61,574 bases of DNA, taken from Lachnospiraceae bacterium (GTDB lineage: Bacteria; Bacillota; Clostridia; Lachnospirales; Lachnospiraceae). Both the position numbers and the translations under genes were made by a program. The DNA lies in assembly GCA_024682835.1 (NCBI GenBank), contig JAIKYU010000032.1, positions 1-61,574 of the forward strand. The letters run 5' to 3'. Shown piece after piece: positions 37,305 to 45,313 of this stretch (its first letter is position 1; the number at the start of each line of letters is the position of its first letter). The notes below the pieces were generated by a model. That model had not been told where the DNA came from. It did no database searches and worked only from the letters and a program-made list of their open reading frames with translations.

Positions 37305-38930
37305 CCGGGTTCTTTTTTCCGCCTTGCACAGGCGGGGGCGCTTTGTCTTGTTTTGGCGCTCACCGTAATGGGATGTGCGGCAGGTGACAAAGAACAACCC
37401 GATCCCACCGTCCAGGAGGCATCCATGACAGCATCTGTTGAGCTCACTAAGGAATTTCTTGACGCGCACCGCGTGCCAGTTCCCAAGATTTCCGTGCATG
37501 ACCCGACAATCTTTCAGGACCGGGACGGGAAGTACTACATCGTCGGTACTCACATCACGAGTGCGCGCTCTGACGATCTGATCCAATGGGTGAATACCGA
37601 TGAGATTTTCCGCGGCGCCCTTAATTCGGAAACCATGAAGCAGATCCGCGCCTACAACGATGATTTCAAGGCAGGCAGTCCCGTGGGATATCTTTGGGCT
37701 CCCGATCTGATCTATAACGAGACCATGGACAAATACTGCATCTATCTATCTGCCAACGGCGATCACTGGCAATCCAACATTGTTCTGCTCACCGGAGATC
37801 ATCCGGAGGGGCCTTATACCTATGCCGGTTCGGTGGTCTACGGCGGCTTCACGGAGGATAACTGGACAGAGACGGATGTCGCGCAGGTACTGGGGCTTGA
37901 TCCCGCACGAGACGAACTGCCGCAGCGATATATCCTCAACGGTGTCAAAAATGACCACTGGGGAAATAAGTTTCCCAATTGCATCGATCCCTGTGTGTTC
38001 TATGATGAAGAAGGCCAGCTGTGGATGAGTTACGGTTCCTGGTCTGGTGGGATTTTCCTGCTTCGTCTCGATCCAAAGACGGGTCTGCGGGATCCCGATG
38101 TGGAATATCCAACAGCAAAGCATTCGGACGCCTACTTTGGTACGCTCATTGCCGGCGGCTCCTATGTGACCGGAGAAGGCTCTTTTATCAAGTATATGAA
38201 TGGATTTTACTGGCTGTTTATCTCCTACGGCGAGCTGCAGGCTCACGGAGGCTACAATATCCGCGTCTTCCGGTCAGAGCATCCGGAGGGTCCTTATACA
38301 GACGAGAGAGGAAACGGCACCTTTTACGACACGTATGTTCAAAATGTCAACTTTCCGACCGGAGAAAGACTCTTCGGTCCTTATCGATGGAACACGGACG
38401 AGGACGGTATGGTCTCGCAGGGACATAATTCCGTGCTTGCCGATCGGGACGGTCGCTTCTACATCGTCTTCCACACACGCACCACGAACGGCACGGAATT
38501 CCATTATGTACGGATTCATCAGTTCTTCTTTAATAAGAACGGCTGGCCTGTTGTGGCGCCCTACAGGACGACAGGGGAACGGCTGTCGGAGGAAGGCGTG
38601 GATCCCGCAAAGATCGCGGGAACCTATGATGTAATCCTGCACCGAACGGATCCTGACTATGAACATCAGGAACTGAACCTGCCGGAGATCTTGACGCTGC
38701 AGACGGACGGAACCGTCAGTGGCGCATACAGCGGCACCTGGAAGGCGGGAGGCGATACGCCATATCTGACACTGGAACTGACCGCCGCGAATGACAAGGA
38801 AAGCGATGTCTATGCCGGGGTTACACTTGAGATGACGATCGATGATACGGATCTTGAGACGGTGGTTTTCACCGCACTCGGAGAGAAACATCAGCTCACA
38901 CTCTGGGGATCGAAACAAATCAGGGGATGA
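37305..38930 (+). CDS. Surface lipoprotein GH43, probable endo-alpha-1,5-L-arabinanase
   Basis: About 541 residues. Signal peptide with lipobox LTVMGC, then a GH43 propeller (about 50-400) with the base in VHDPTIF, modulator in LWAPDLIYN, acid in GEGSFIKY and a conserved GHNSVLAD (Ca-linked His), followed by a small beta domain (about 430-535) as in AbnB-type arabinanases. It would cut arabinan outside the cell to feed the ABC transporter. The start is uncertain: ATGs at 37257 and 37272 overlap the preceding gene but lack a binding site, whereas the ATG at 37305 has AAGG and gives the shortest normal signal peptide. Confidence 0.85.
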   Translation, partial: PGSFFRLAQAGALCLVLALTVMGCAAGDKEQPDPTVQEASMTASVELTKEFLDAHRVPVPKISVHDPTIFQDRDGKYYIVGTHITSARSDDLIQWVNTDEIFRGALNSETMKQIRAYNDDFKAGSPVGYLWAPDLIYNETMDKYCIYLSANGDHWQSNIVLLTGDHPEGPYTYAGSVVYGGFTEDNWTETDVAQVLGLDPARDELPQRYILNGVKNDHWGNKFPNCIDPCVFYDEEGQLWMSYGSWSGGIFLLRLDPKTGLRDPDVEYPTAKHSDAYFGTLIAGGSYVTGEGSFIKYMNGFYWLFISYGELQAHGGYNIRVFRSEHPEGPYTDERGNGTFYDTYVQNVNFPTGERLFGPYRWNTDEDGMVSQGHNSVLADRDGRFYIVFHTRTTNGTEFHYVRIHQFFFNKNGWPVVAPYRTTGERLSEEGVDPAKIAGTYDVILHRTDPDYEHQELNLPEILTLQTDGTVSGAYSGTWKAGGDTPYLTLELTAANDKESDVYAGVTLEMTIDDTDLETVVFTALGEKHQLTLWGSKQIRG

Positions 38931-38953
38931 CAGCGAGAAACGCGGTCATCCCC
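38923..38953 (+). terminator. Stem-loop ending the arabinan operon
   Basis: GGGGATGAC pairs with GTCATCCCC; the stop codon of the GH43 gene lies inside the left arm. The U-tract is weak (TCCGGCATTAT), so termination may rely on other factors. Confidence 0.5.
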
Positions 38954-38994
38954 TCCGGCATTATGATAAGATTATTGATCAAAAAAACGCCGGA

Positions 38995-40416
38995 TCAACG
39001 GTACAGCGTTTTTGCCATCTGTCCGATGGCATCTGCCGAGGCATGCAGCTCCTCCACAGTGGCGTTGATTGTGCTCATCTCCTCCGTCTCGGTCCCGATG
39101 CTGTCACTGATCATCTGTATCTTGGCCATGATCCCTTCCACAGATTCCTTGACGTGGGTGAGCTTCTCGGAGATGTGTGCGGTTGTGTTTTTCGATGAAT
39201 CGGACAGAGATCGGACCTCCTGTGCCACAACAGCGAAGCCCTTGCCGGCATCGCCCGCCCTGGCTGCCTCAATGGATGCGTTCAGCGACAGCAGGTTGGT
39301 CTGGCTTGCGATGCTCTGGATATCCTCAATGATCGCCATGGAAGACATCACGGCTGCGTTGATCTCGTTGGCCGACTGACTTACCTCCGCCTGTCTTTCG
39401 GAAACATCCTGCATCTGCTCCGTTGCTTTTTCTACATTCACAGCAATTTCCGCAATACCTTCACGGAGAGACTCGATGTTCGGCTCCATTTCTTCTTCAA
39501 AGCGGACCTTGTTCTGCTTCTGTTCGGTGATATCAAGTATTGTTCCTGCCGCCATAAGCGGGACATTGTCATCTGACCACACCACGTAGCTGGAAGCGCG
39601 GACCCAGATGTATTCGCCTTTTTTGTGGAGCATGCGATACTCCATGTCAAACACGGTGGCACCCGACGGATCGGAAAGCTGCTTTCCCATAGCCTCTGAC
39701 GCGCCGGGCACATCATCGGGATGAATCTTCGTGATCCAGGACTGCATGACATCAGGAAACTCTGCGGAATGCGGCGCATATCCGAGAATCTTCTTAAACT
39801 GATCGGAAAAGACCATTGGTGATCCGGGATCATCGATCGCATATTTTGTGAGATCCATGCTCCAGCTGCCTTCCATCATCATCATCTCCACGGCCTTCTG
39901 ACGTCTGGAATCGTGCTCGAATATCTCGGCCGCATTCTTCTGCGCATCAATATCGGAAAAGGTGCCTATGAATTCCTTCGGATTGCCGTTCTTGAAACGA
40001 AGGCACTCGCCCGCCGCATGAAACCACTTATAGCCGTCATGCTTCGTTTTGATACGGTATTCGATATCGTATTTGGTCCGCCCGGATCTGTCCCCCTCGG
40101 CAGCCTGATATGCACCGAACGCAATGGGTGTGTCGTCAGGATGGATGACTCCTGCCAGCGAATCCAGGGTGTCAGGCAACTCCTGCTTGCTGAATCCCAA
40201 CATCCTGCGGAACTCATCGGAATAAATCACATGGCTCTGGCTGCCGTCCTCATTATAGAAGCATTTCCAGATACCGAGGTGCGTGCTGGTGTTGACTGCT
40301 TCCAACTCAGTTTCGCTGTTTTCCAGTTTCTTCTTCAGCTCCGCGTTTTCCTTTTCCAATGCCTCGATTCGTAATTCTTCCTCAGATGGACCCGCCGATC
40401 TTCCGATACCAAACAT
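38995..40416 (-). CDS. Soluble PAS-PAS methyl-accepting chemotaxis-type protein
   Basis: 473 residues without membrane helices: N-terminal coiled coil (about 10-40), two PAS domains of the PAS_3 type (about 45-160 and 185-305; IHPDD occurs in both), then an MCP signalling domain with the hairpin tip core [17 protein letters not shown]...GFAVVAQEVR. It would sense a cytosolic signal such as redox or a metabolite and control CheA. The ATG at 40416 follows GGGGGAGGTATAAGG. It is convergent with the arabinan operon and divergent from the second chemoreceptor. Confidence 0.9.
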   Translation of the reverse strand: MFGIGRSAGPSEEELRIEALEKENAELKKKLENSETELEAVNTSTHLGIWKCFYNEDGSQSHVIYSDEFRRMLGFSKQELPDTLDSLAGVIHPDDTPIAFGAYQAAEGDRSGRTKYDIEYRIKTKHDGYKWFHAAGECLRFKNGNPKEFIGTFSDIDAQKNAAEIFEHDSRRQKAVEMMMMEGSWSMDLTKYAIDDPGSPMVFSDQFKKILGYAPHSAEFPDVMQSWITKIHPDDVPGASEAMGKQLSDPSGATVFDMEYRMLHKKGEYIWVRASSYVVWSDDNVPLMAAGTILDITEQKQNKVRFEEEMEPNIESLREGIAEIAVNVEKATEQMQDVSERQAEVSQSANEINAAVMSSMAIIEDIQSIASQTNLLSLNASIEAARAGDAGKGFAVVAQEVRSLSDSSKNTTAHISEKLTHVKESVEGIMAKIQMISDSIGTETEEMSTINATVEELHASADAIGQMAKTLYR

Positions 40417-40502
40417 CCTTATACCTCCCCCATGACTGTCATGTGCCCACAAAATGCAATCCGGTACGCCTTCTATTGTACTCCATCGTCCGTTTTTCAG
40501 TC

Positions 40503-40536
40503 AAGTGGTAATGGTTTTGCTAAACCATTACCACTT
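40503..40536. promoter_or_regulatory. 15-bp perfect palindrome in the divergent chemoreceptor promoter
   Basis: Left arm at 40503-40517, loop TGCT, right arm at 40522-40536, all 15 bp matching (core GGTAATGGTTT/AAACCATTACC). It lies between two genes that start away from each other and touches the -35 of the plus-strand promoter, so an operator or mRNA leader structure is more likely than a terminator. Confidence 0.5.
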
Positions 40537-40563
40537 GCCGTATGTACGATTTCGTTGTATGAT
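40535..40563 (+). promoter_or_regulatory. Candidate promoter of the Cache chemoreceptor gene
   Basis: TTGCCG (40535-40540), 17 nt spacer, TATGAT (40558-40563), 41 nt before the ATG at 40604. Confidence 0.45.
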
Positions 40564-40603
40564 AGGCGATGATTGATTTTCAACAGGAGTGAGGTACAGA
40601 ATC

Positions 40604-42643
40604 ATGAAAAAAAAGCAGACAACTTCCCTGAGAACGCAGTTACTGATCATCACGCTGATCAACGTGGTTGTGATCGCTGCCATCGTCGGTGTCATTGCGA
40701 CCTTCAGCAGCAACAAGCTCGTGCACGAGAAGTCCGAGCAGAGCCTGCGGAATAAGACGATCACGACGGCCGATGTGATCAACAGCGAAATGGCCAGGAT
40801 CGAAACGAGTGTCGCGATCCTCGCGGATACCGTGATGGACAATCTCGACTGGGATTCGTTCACATCGGGAGACGCCGGCGTGGATGCCCTCACGGAGAGC
40901 GTGCGGCAGACCGCGATCGACTGTGCCAAGAATACAGAGGGCGCCATCACCTATTATGTGCGCTACAATCCTGATTACGCCTATCCCGTATCGGGCATCT
41001 TTGCCCAGATCAACGCTTCCGGCGAGTACGATCAGCTCACGCCGACCGATTTTACCGCATTTGACAAATCCGACACGGCGGTCAGCTGGTATTACGGCCC
41101 GGTCAACTACGGAAAGCCGATCTGGATGAGCCCCTATTACAATTCCAACATCAATGTCTTCATGATCTCCTATGTCATCCCGCTGTTCTATAACGGAGAG
41201 TCCGTCGGTATCGTCGGTATGGATATCTCACTGGAAAACATCAACGGGATCGTCGGGCAACTCAACAATGATAAGGAAAAGGCGTTCCTGCTCACAGCAG
41301 AAAACACCACCCTGGATCACCCCTCTCTGGCGGACGGAAGTGCTTTCGACACTGTTCTTCCCGGCGAAGACGGTTTTGTGACCTCTGGCAGCGACGTGTA
41401 TTCCTATGTCACGTTGCGGAACGGGTTCCGGCTTCTGCTCTCCACCGATGTGAAGCATGTGAATCAGGAGGCCGTGAGTCTCAGGACCAAACTGCTGATC
41501 GGGTCGCTCATCGGCATCCTGTTCGGCGTAATCTTCGGCTTTTTGTTTATCACAAAGCTCATCGGACCGCTCAAGTCCGTCACCGCGATCGTGGAACAGA
41601 TGGGGCAGTTAAATCTCCGGATCGATGAGAAGGAAACCGCCAGACTGTGCCGAAACAATAACGAGATCGGTCAGATCGCAGGAGCTGTCAGCAATCTCAA
41701 AACAAAGCTCACCGACGTGGTCGGAAGCATGACGGAATCGGCCAATGCGCTGGAGGATACCGTCGAAGAACTCACGGCGGATACCGCCCGGACCATTGAT
41801 ATCATGGATACGATCGACACGGCCTGCCGCAATATCGCCGAAGGTGCGATGAATCAGGCGGAGAGCACGACGGAAGCCTCTGCGTCAGTCAAAGAAATGG
41901 GTGATCTCATCGACGCGTCGAAATCGCGTCTCGACGCAATCCGCGGCGTTTCAGACGATGTGAAGGATTCCACACATTCCGCAAGCGACGGTCTCGAGCG
42001 GCTGCGGGAAACCAATCAGGAAGTGACGCGTGTGACCGACGAAATCGCGGAAGCAATTTCCGGCACCTCTGTTTCGGCGGATAAGATCAAGAAGGCCACT
42101 GATCTGATCACCAGCATTGCCGGCCAGACCAATCTCCTGGCCTTAAATGCCTCGATCGAAGCCGCCCGCGCCGGAGATGCCGGCAAGGGCTTCGCCGTTG
42201 TCGCAACCGAGATCTCCAAGCTCTCCGAGGAGTCCAACAGCGCGGCATCCGAGATCCAGTCGATCATCGAGGAGCTGGTGACCAATTCCGGTCAGTCCGT
42301 GCAGAAGATCCAGAAGGCAAAGGAGATCACGGAGCAGCAGACCACCCTGCTGGAGCAGGCAATCGAAGAATTCTCCACTGCCAAGGGCGGGCTGGATGAG
42401 AGCATCCAGGGCATTTCCGATGTGGGTGAGACCACCGACCGGATCGACTCCACCAAGCAGACGGTTTACAAAGCGGTTTACGGTCTTGCTTCCGTTGCCG
42501 ATGCCAATGTCGCCTCCACACAGGAGACCTCGGAAAGCATCTCACGGGCCAAGGAATGTGCCACCGATGTGGATGCCAAGGCGCGGGAACTCTCCAATAC
42601 GGCAGCCAGGCTCTCTGAGGAAGCCGCCAAGTGGACGCTGTAA
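40604..42643 (+). CDS. Methyl-accepting chemotaxis protein with dCache sensor
   Basis: 679 residues: helix 1 (about 14-35), dCache_1 sensor (about 40-285; the [20 protein letters not shown] ligand-pocket segment), helix 2 (about 295-318), HAMP (about 320-375) and a long coiled-coil MCP domain with the tip [17 protein letters not shown]...[10 protein letters not shown]. It binds an extracellular small molecule, typically an amino or organic acid for this Cache type, and signals to CheA/CheW. AGGAGTGAGG precedes the ATG. It is followed by a strong terminator. Confidence 0.93.
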   Translation: MKKKQTTSLRTQLLIITLINVVVIAAIVGVIATFSSNKLVHEKSEQSLRNKTITTADVINSEMARIETSVAILADTVMDNLDWDSFTSGDAGVDALTESVRQTAIDCAKNTEGAITYYVRYNPDYAYPVSGIFAQINASGEYDQLTPTDFTAFDKSDTAVSWYYGPVNYGKPIWMSPYYNSNINVFMISYVIPLFYNGESVGIVGMDISLENINGIVGQLNNDKEKAFLLTAENTTLDHPSLADGSAFDTVLPGEDGFVTSGSDVYSYVTLRNGFRLLLSTDVKHVNQEAVSLRTKLLIGSLIGILFGVIFGFLFITKLIGPLKSVTAIVEQMGQLNLRIDEKETARLCRNNNEIGQIAGAVSNLKTKLTDVVGSMTESANALEDTVEELTADTARTIDIMDTIDTACRNIAEGAMNQAESTTEASASVKEMGDLIDASKSRLDAIRGVSDDVKDSTHSASDGLERLRETNQEVTRVTDEIAEAISGTSVSADKIKKATDLITSIAGQTNLLALNASIEAARAGDAGKGFAVVATEISKLSEESNSAASEIQSIIEELVTNSGQSVQKIQKAKEITEQQTTLLEQAIEEFSTAKGGLDESIQGISDVGETTDRIDSTKQTVYKAVYGLASVADANVASTQETSESISRAKECATDVDAKARELSNTAARLSEEAAKWTL

Positions 42644-42684
42644 AAAGCCAGGGGTATAAGCAAAGAAAAATCACAGAAGTTTAA

Positions 42685-42738
42685 AATCCAAAATATGGGG
42701 CGATGTCTTTCGCATCGCCCCTTGGATTGCTTTTTTTT
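42685..42738 (+). terminator. Strong intrinsic terminator of the chemoreceptor gene
   Basis: Two stacked stems: AATCCAA/TTGGATT outside and GGGGCGATG/CATCGCCCC inside, followed by GC and eight T residues (42731-42738). Confidence 0.85.
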
Positions 42739-42740
42739 AT

Positions 42741-42986
42741 TTACTTTTTCTTCACCTTCGGCGTGGTCTTCTTTGCCTTAACCTTGCTCAGCGCGAGCTT
42801 CCCGTCTTCACCGATGGTCGTCAGTCCCGTGTTCTTTCTGTCAACGATCGTTACGGCACCTTCCGCCGGTGCAGCCCCGTTCCGCTCACCTTTACATCCG
42901 TCATATCATAGGGCTCGAAATTGCCGTCCGCGTTCTTTACCAGAATCGTCGTCCCAAGCACGGTTTCCGTCCCGCTCTTGATCCGG
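42741..42986 (-). pseudogene. Truncated, frameshifted remnant of a Lys-rich protein
   Basis: On the minus strand a frame reads NFRIKSGTETVLGTTILVKN to KVSGTG and then hits a stop. Shifting by one base at about 42873 restores GAAPAEGAVTIVDRKNTGL and a basic tail (KAKKTTPKVKKK) ending in TAA at 42741-42743. The upstream end breaks at the stop of the GNAT gene with no start codon of its own. The Lys/Thr-rich tail recalls the two histone-like proteins at 49.5 and 57.4 kb, but the body is different. Confidence 0.5.
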
Positions 42987-42989
42987 AAG

Positions 42990-43466
42990 TTAAAGTGTGT
43001 GATAGTACGGGCAAATATTCTCGTAGTGCCCATCCTTCATTCTGAATCCGCCCGGAATCGTTCCCAATTGTACAAAGCCCAATCGTTCATACAGATGCCT
43101 CGCATGGATATTGCTCTCGACAACTGCATTGAACTGTAATACGCGGAATCCGATTTCTTTTGCCTTTGACAGGCAATCCTTTACAAGCTGTTCTCCGATA
43201 TGCTGACCACGACACTTTGAGTTTACCGCATAGCTGGCATTACAGATATGTCCGCATCTGCCCACATTGTTCGGATGAAGGATATACAGCCCCGCAATCC
43301 AGCCTTCCTCATCCGCTACGCCGGTATAGCTTTGTGATTCAAAGAACATCTTGCCGGATACATCATCAAGCAGATCCTCCTGCGGAAATGCGATTCCCTC
43401 TTCAACGACTTCATTCCAGATGTCTATCATCTGCGCAAGGTCTTTTTCTTTATATTCCCGTATCAT
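42990..43466 (-). CDS. GNAT family N-acetyltransferase
   Basis: 158 residues. The acetyl-CoA motif region is SKCRGQHIGEQLVKDCL, followed by LQFNAVVESNIHARHLYERLGF, typical of small-molecule acetyltransferases such as phosphinothricin- or ribosomal-type relatives. I chose the ATG at 43466 because AGGTG sits 6 nt before it; GTG at 43481 and ATG at 43469 are alternatives. It follows the nitroreductase gene 5 nt downstream, so it is the second gene of that unit. Confidence 0.88.
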   Translation of the reverse strand: MIREYKEKDLAQMIDIWNEVVEEGIAFPQEDLLDDVSGKMFFESQSYTGVADEEGWIAGLYILHPNNVGRCGHICNASYAVNSKCRGQHIGEQLVKDCLSKAKEIGFRVLQFNAVVESNIHARHLYERLGFVQLGTIPGGFRMKDGHYENICPYYHTL

Positions 43467-43471
43467 CATTT

Positions 43472-44134
43472 TCACCTGCACTTATGCCCGGAGGCCGCCT
43501 CGAAGTTGTACTTCACAATTCCCAGATCGATCTGCGTCATCGGTCCCATCTTTGCCGTGATCACCGGTTCTCCGTTTTCCAATGTGATCAGGAATCTCTG
43601 CTGGTTTATTGCTGTGGGCGCCAGCAACGCGGCTTCCAGTCCCTCTTTGAACCAATCGGGCATATCCGATTCCGGGATATTACAGACCTTATCCTTTGAC
43701 TTGGATTTGTGAACGCTTCCGTTGTTCTCCCCGTATCCGATCGCGATCACGCAGACGATTCGCTCGTCATCAGCGACAGATGCGCCGCATTTTCCTTTGC
43801 TGTATGTGCCTGCCACCCAGCAGGTGTTTAATCCCATCGTCTGGGCATGCAGAACGATCCTCTGGCCATAGTATCCGCCCCGCTCGTCCAGGTCATCAAT
43901 CGACCGTTTCCCGACCACGGCTATGTAGTTCTTTGCGTTGCTGAACTTCCCGTAATGTGCCAGAAATGTATCAAAACACGCCGGATCATCACACACAAGC
44001 TGCATGTGCAGACCGCCTTCTTCATTGGTCTCATTGATCAGCTCTTCAAGGTGTTTTCTCGTGTCTGTGTCTATTGGCTCATCCTTGTATTGCCTGACTG
44101 AATGCCTTTCTCTGATTGCTTCCCTGATATCCAT
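43472..44134 (-). CDS. Nitroreductase family flavoprotein
   Basis: 220 residues. FMN-binding features: RERHSVRQYKDEP at the N-terminus, SNAKNYIAVVG, GYYGQRIVLHAQTMGLNTCWV and PTAINQQRF. It probably reduces quinone-like or nitro compounds with NAD(P)H. The ATG at 44134 has AAGGGGGGACT upstream. The frame stays open for 23 further codons (YLAWGFNRAIADGL), which lack a start with a binding site and look like unrelated sequence. Confidence 0.87.
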   Translation of the reverse strand: MDIREAIRERHSVRQYKDEPIDTDTRKHLEELINETNEEGGLHMQLVCDDPACFDTFLAHYGKFSNAKNYIAVVGKRSIDDLDERGGYYGQRIVLHAQTMGLNTCWVAGTYSKGKCGASVADDERIVCVIAIGYGENNGSVHKSKSKDKVCNIPESDMPDWFKEGLEAALLAPTAINQQRFLITLENGEPVITAKMGPMTQIDLGIVKYNFEAASGHKCR

Positions 44135-44348
44135 AGTCCCCCCTTTTCTCAACCCGTCTGCTATTGCTCTGTTGAATCCCCACGCAAGATAATCCACCGC
44201 CATTTCTATCGATGGCCACTGTCCGATCTGGAAGTAAAGCGGAACCGCAATCCCTTCAGATTTCCGCTGCCGAAGTCATCTGCTGCCGTGACAGGACACC
44301 CTGCCGACATGTTTTGCATCCCCATCATTTTATCACATACCCTGATTT

Positions 44349-44378
44349 TTGACTCGTTTCGGGCGAATTTGGTATAAT
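44349..44378 (+). promoter_or_regulatory. Promoter of the esterase-like gene
   Basis: TTGACT (44349-44354), 18 nt spacer, perfect TATAAT (44373-44378), 36 nt before the ATG at 44414. Confidence 0.75.
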
Positions 44379-44413
44379 ACTTTCCGGAAAAACAAATGCA
44401 TTGAGGAACCGAC

Positions 44414-45313
44414 ATGGAAAAAAACACAAATGAATTACCGCCCTGGGCGGAAGAGATGAGCCCCGACGATTTTATTTCGCATTCTCCCACCTATGAGAGC
44501 GGCAAGTATTTTCATCTGTTCGAAAAGAGCACCTACAGGGACGGATCCGGCACGGAACTGAAGTATTACACCTTTGATCCCGACAGGGACGCAAAGGTCA
44601 AAAGGAAGCTCCCGCTGCTGGTGTTCCTTCACGGAACGGGCAATTCTCTGGTAGGAGATCTCTGCATCAACTACACCGGTGCGGAATTCTATGCAACGGA
44701 CGACTATCAGAAAAGCATGGGCGGAGCCCGTATTCTCATACCGGTTGCCAACGAATACAGGGATGAGGATGGGCGTACCCGCGGACAATGGAACCCCGAT
44801 TATCTCGAGCCGGTGCATAACCTCATCATGTCCTTCAAAAAAGAAAGAAGTGAGATCATCGGTCCCGTGATCCTGCTGGGCAATTCTTCCGGGGCCACAT
44901 TTGTCATGCGCCTCATGGACAACTACATGGACGACTTTGATGTGGTGATCCCTGTGGGAAGCGGCGATCTTCCCGGCGACAGCACTCTTGACGAGTATGA
45001 CAGGAAAGGGAAAACGCTCTTTTTTGCGTTCGGCAGGAGGGATGAATTCAACGACTACTGCAAATATGTAGAGCCCAGATTGCCGAGACTGGAGAAAATG
45101 AAGCATTGCTTTATCTTTATACCGGAATGGGTCAGAAACGGAGACAAAGGCGTTGCCTCGATCAATTTCGGATTCGAAATGGGGCAGCATTGTCTGATCA
45201 ACAGTGTCCATGCGAATCTCATGTTCGATGACGGCACGCCAATGGACGACCGTTTGCCGAACGGTATGACCGGATGGATATCACAGGTGGTCAGGGATAG
45301 GATGGACCGATGA
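44414..45313 (+). CDS. Alpha/beta-hydrolase, esterase/PHB-depolymerase-like
   Basis: 299 residues, no signal peptide. Oxyanion region LLVFLHGTGNS, nucleophile elbow GNSSGATF (Ser), a probable acidic residue in FAFGRRDEF and a His near GQHCLIN. The fold resembles esterase-D-like or polysaccharide-esterase enzymes; the substrate is unknown. Its last 33 nt overlap the end of the convergent HelD gene. Confidence 0.75.
   Translation: MEKNTNELPPWAEEMSPDDFISHSPTYESGKYFHLFEKSTYRDGSGTELKYYTFDPDRDAKVKRKLPLLVFLHGTGNSLVGDLCINYTGAEFYATDDYQKSMGGARILIPVANEYRDEDGRTRGQWNPDYLEPVHNLIMSFKKERSEIIGPVILLGNSSGATFVMRLMDNYMDDFDVVIPVGSGDLPGDSTLDEYDRKGKTLFFAFGRRDEFNDYCKYVEPRLPRLEKMKHCFIFIPEWVRNGDKGVASINFGFEMGQHCLINSVHANLMFDDGTPMDDRLPNGMTGWISQVVRDRMDR

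Noticed and set aside
40503-40536. Terminator
   Set aside because: It lies between divergent starts, and no T-run follows on either strand.
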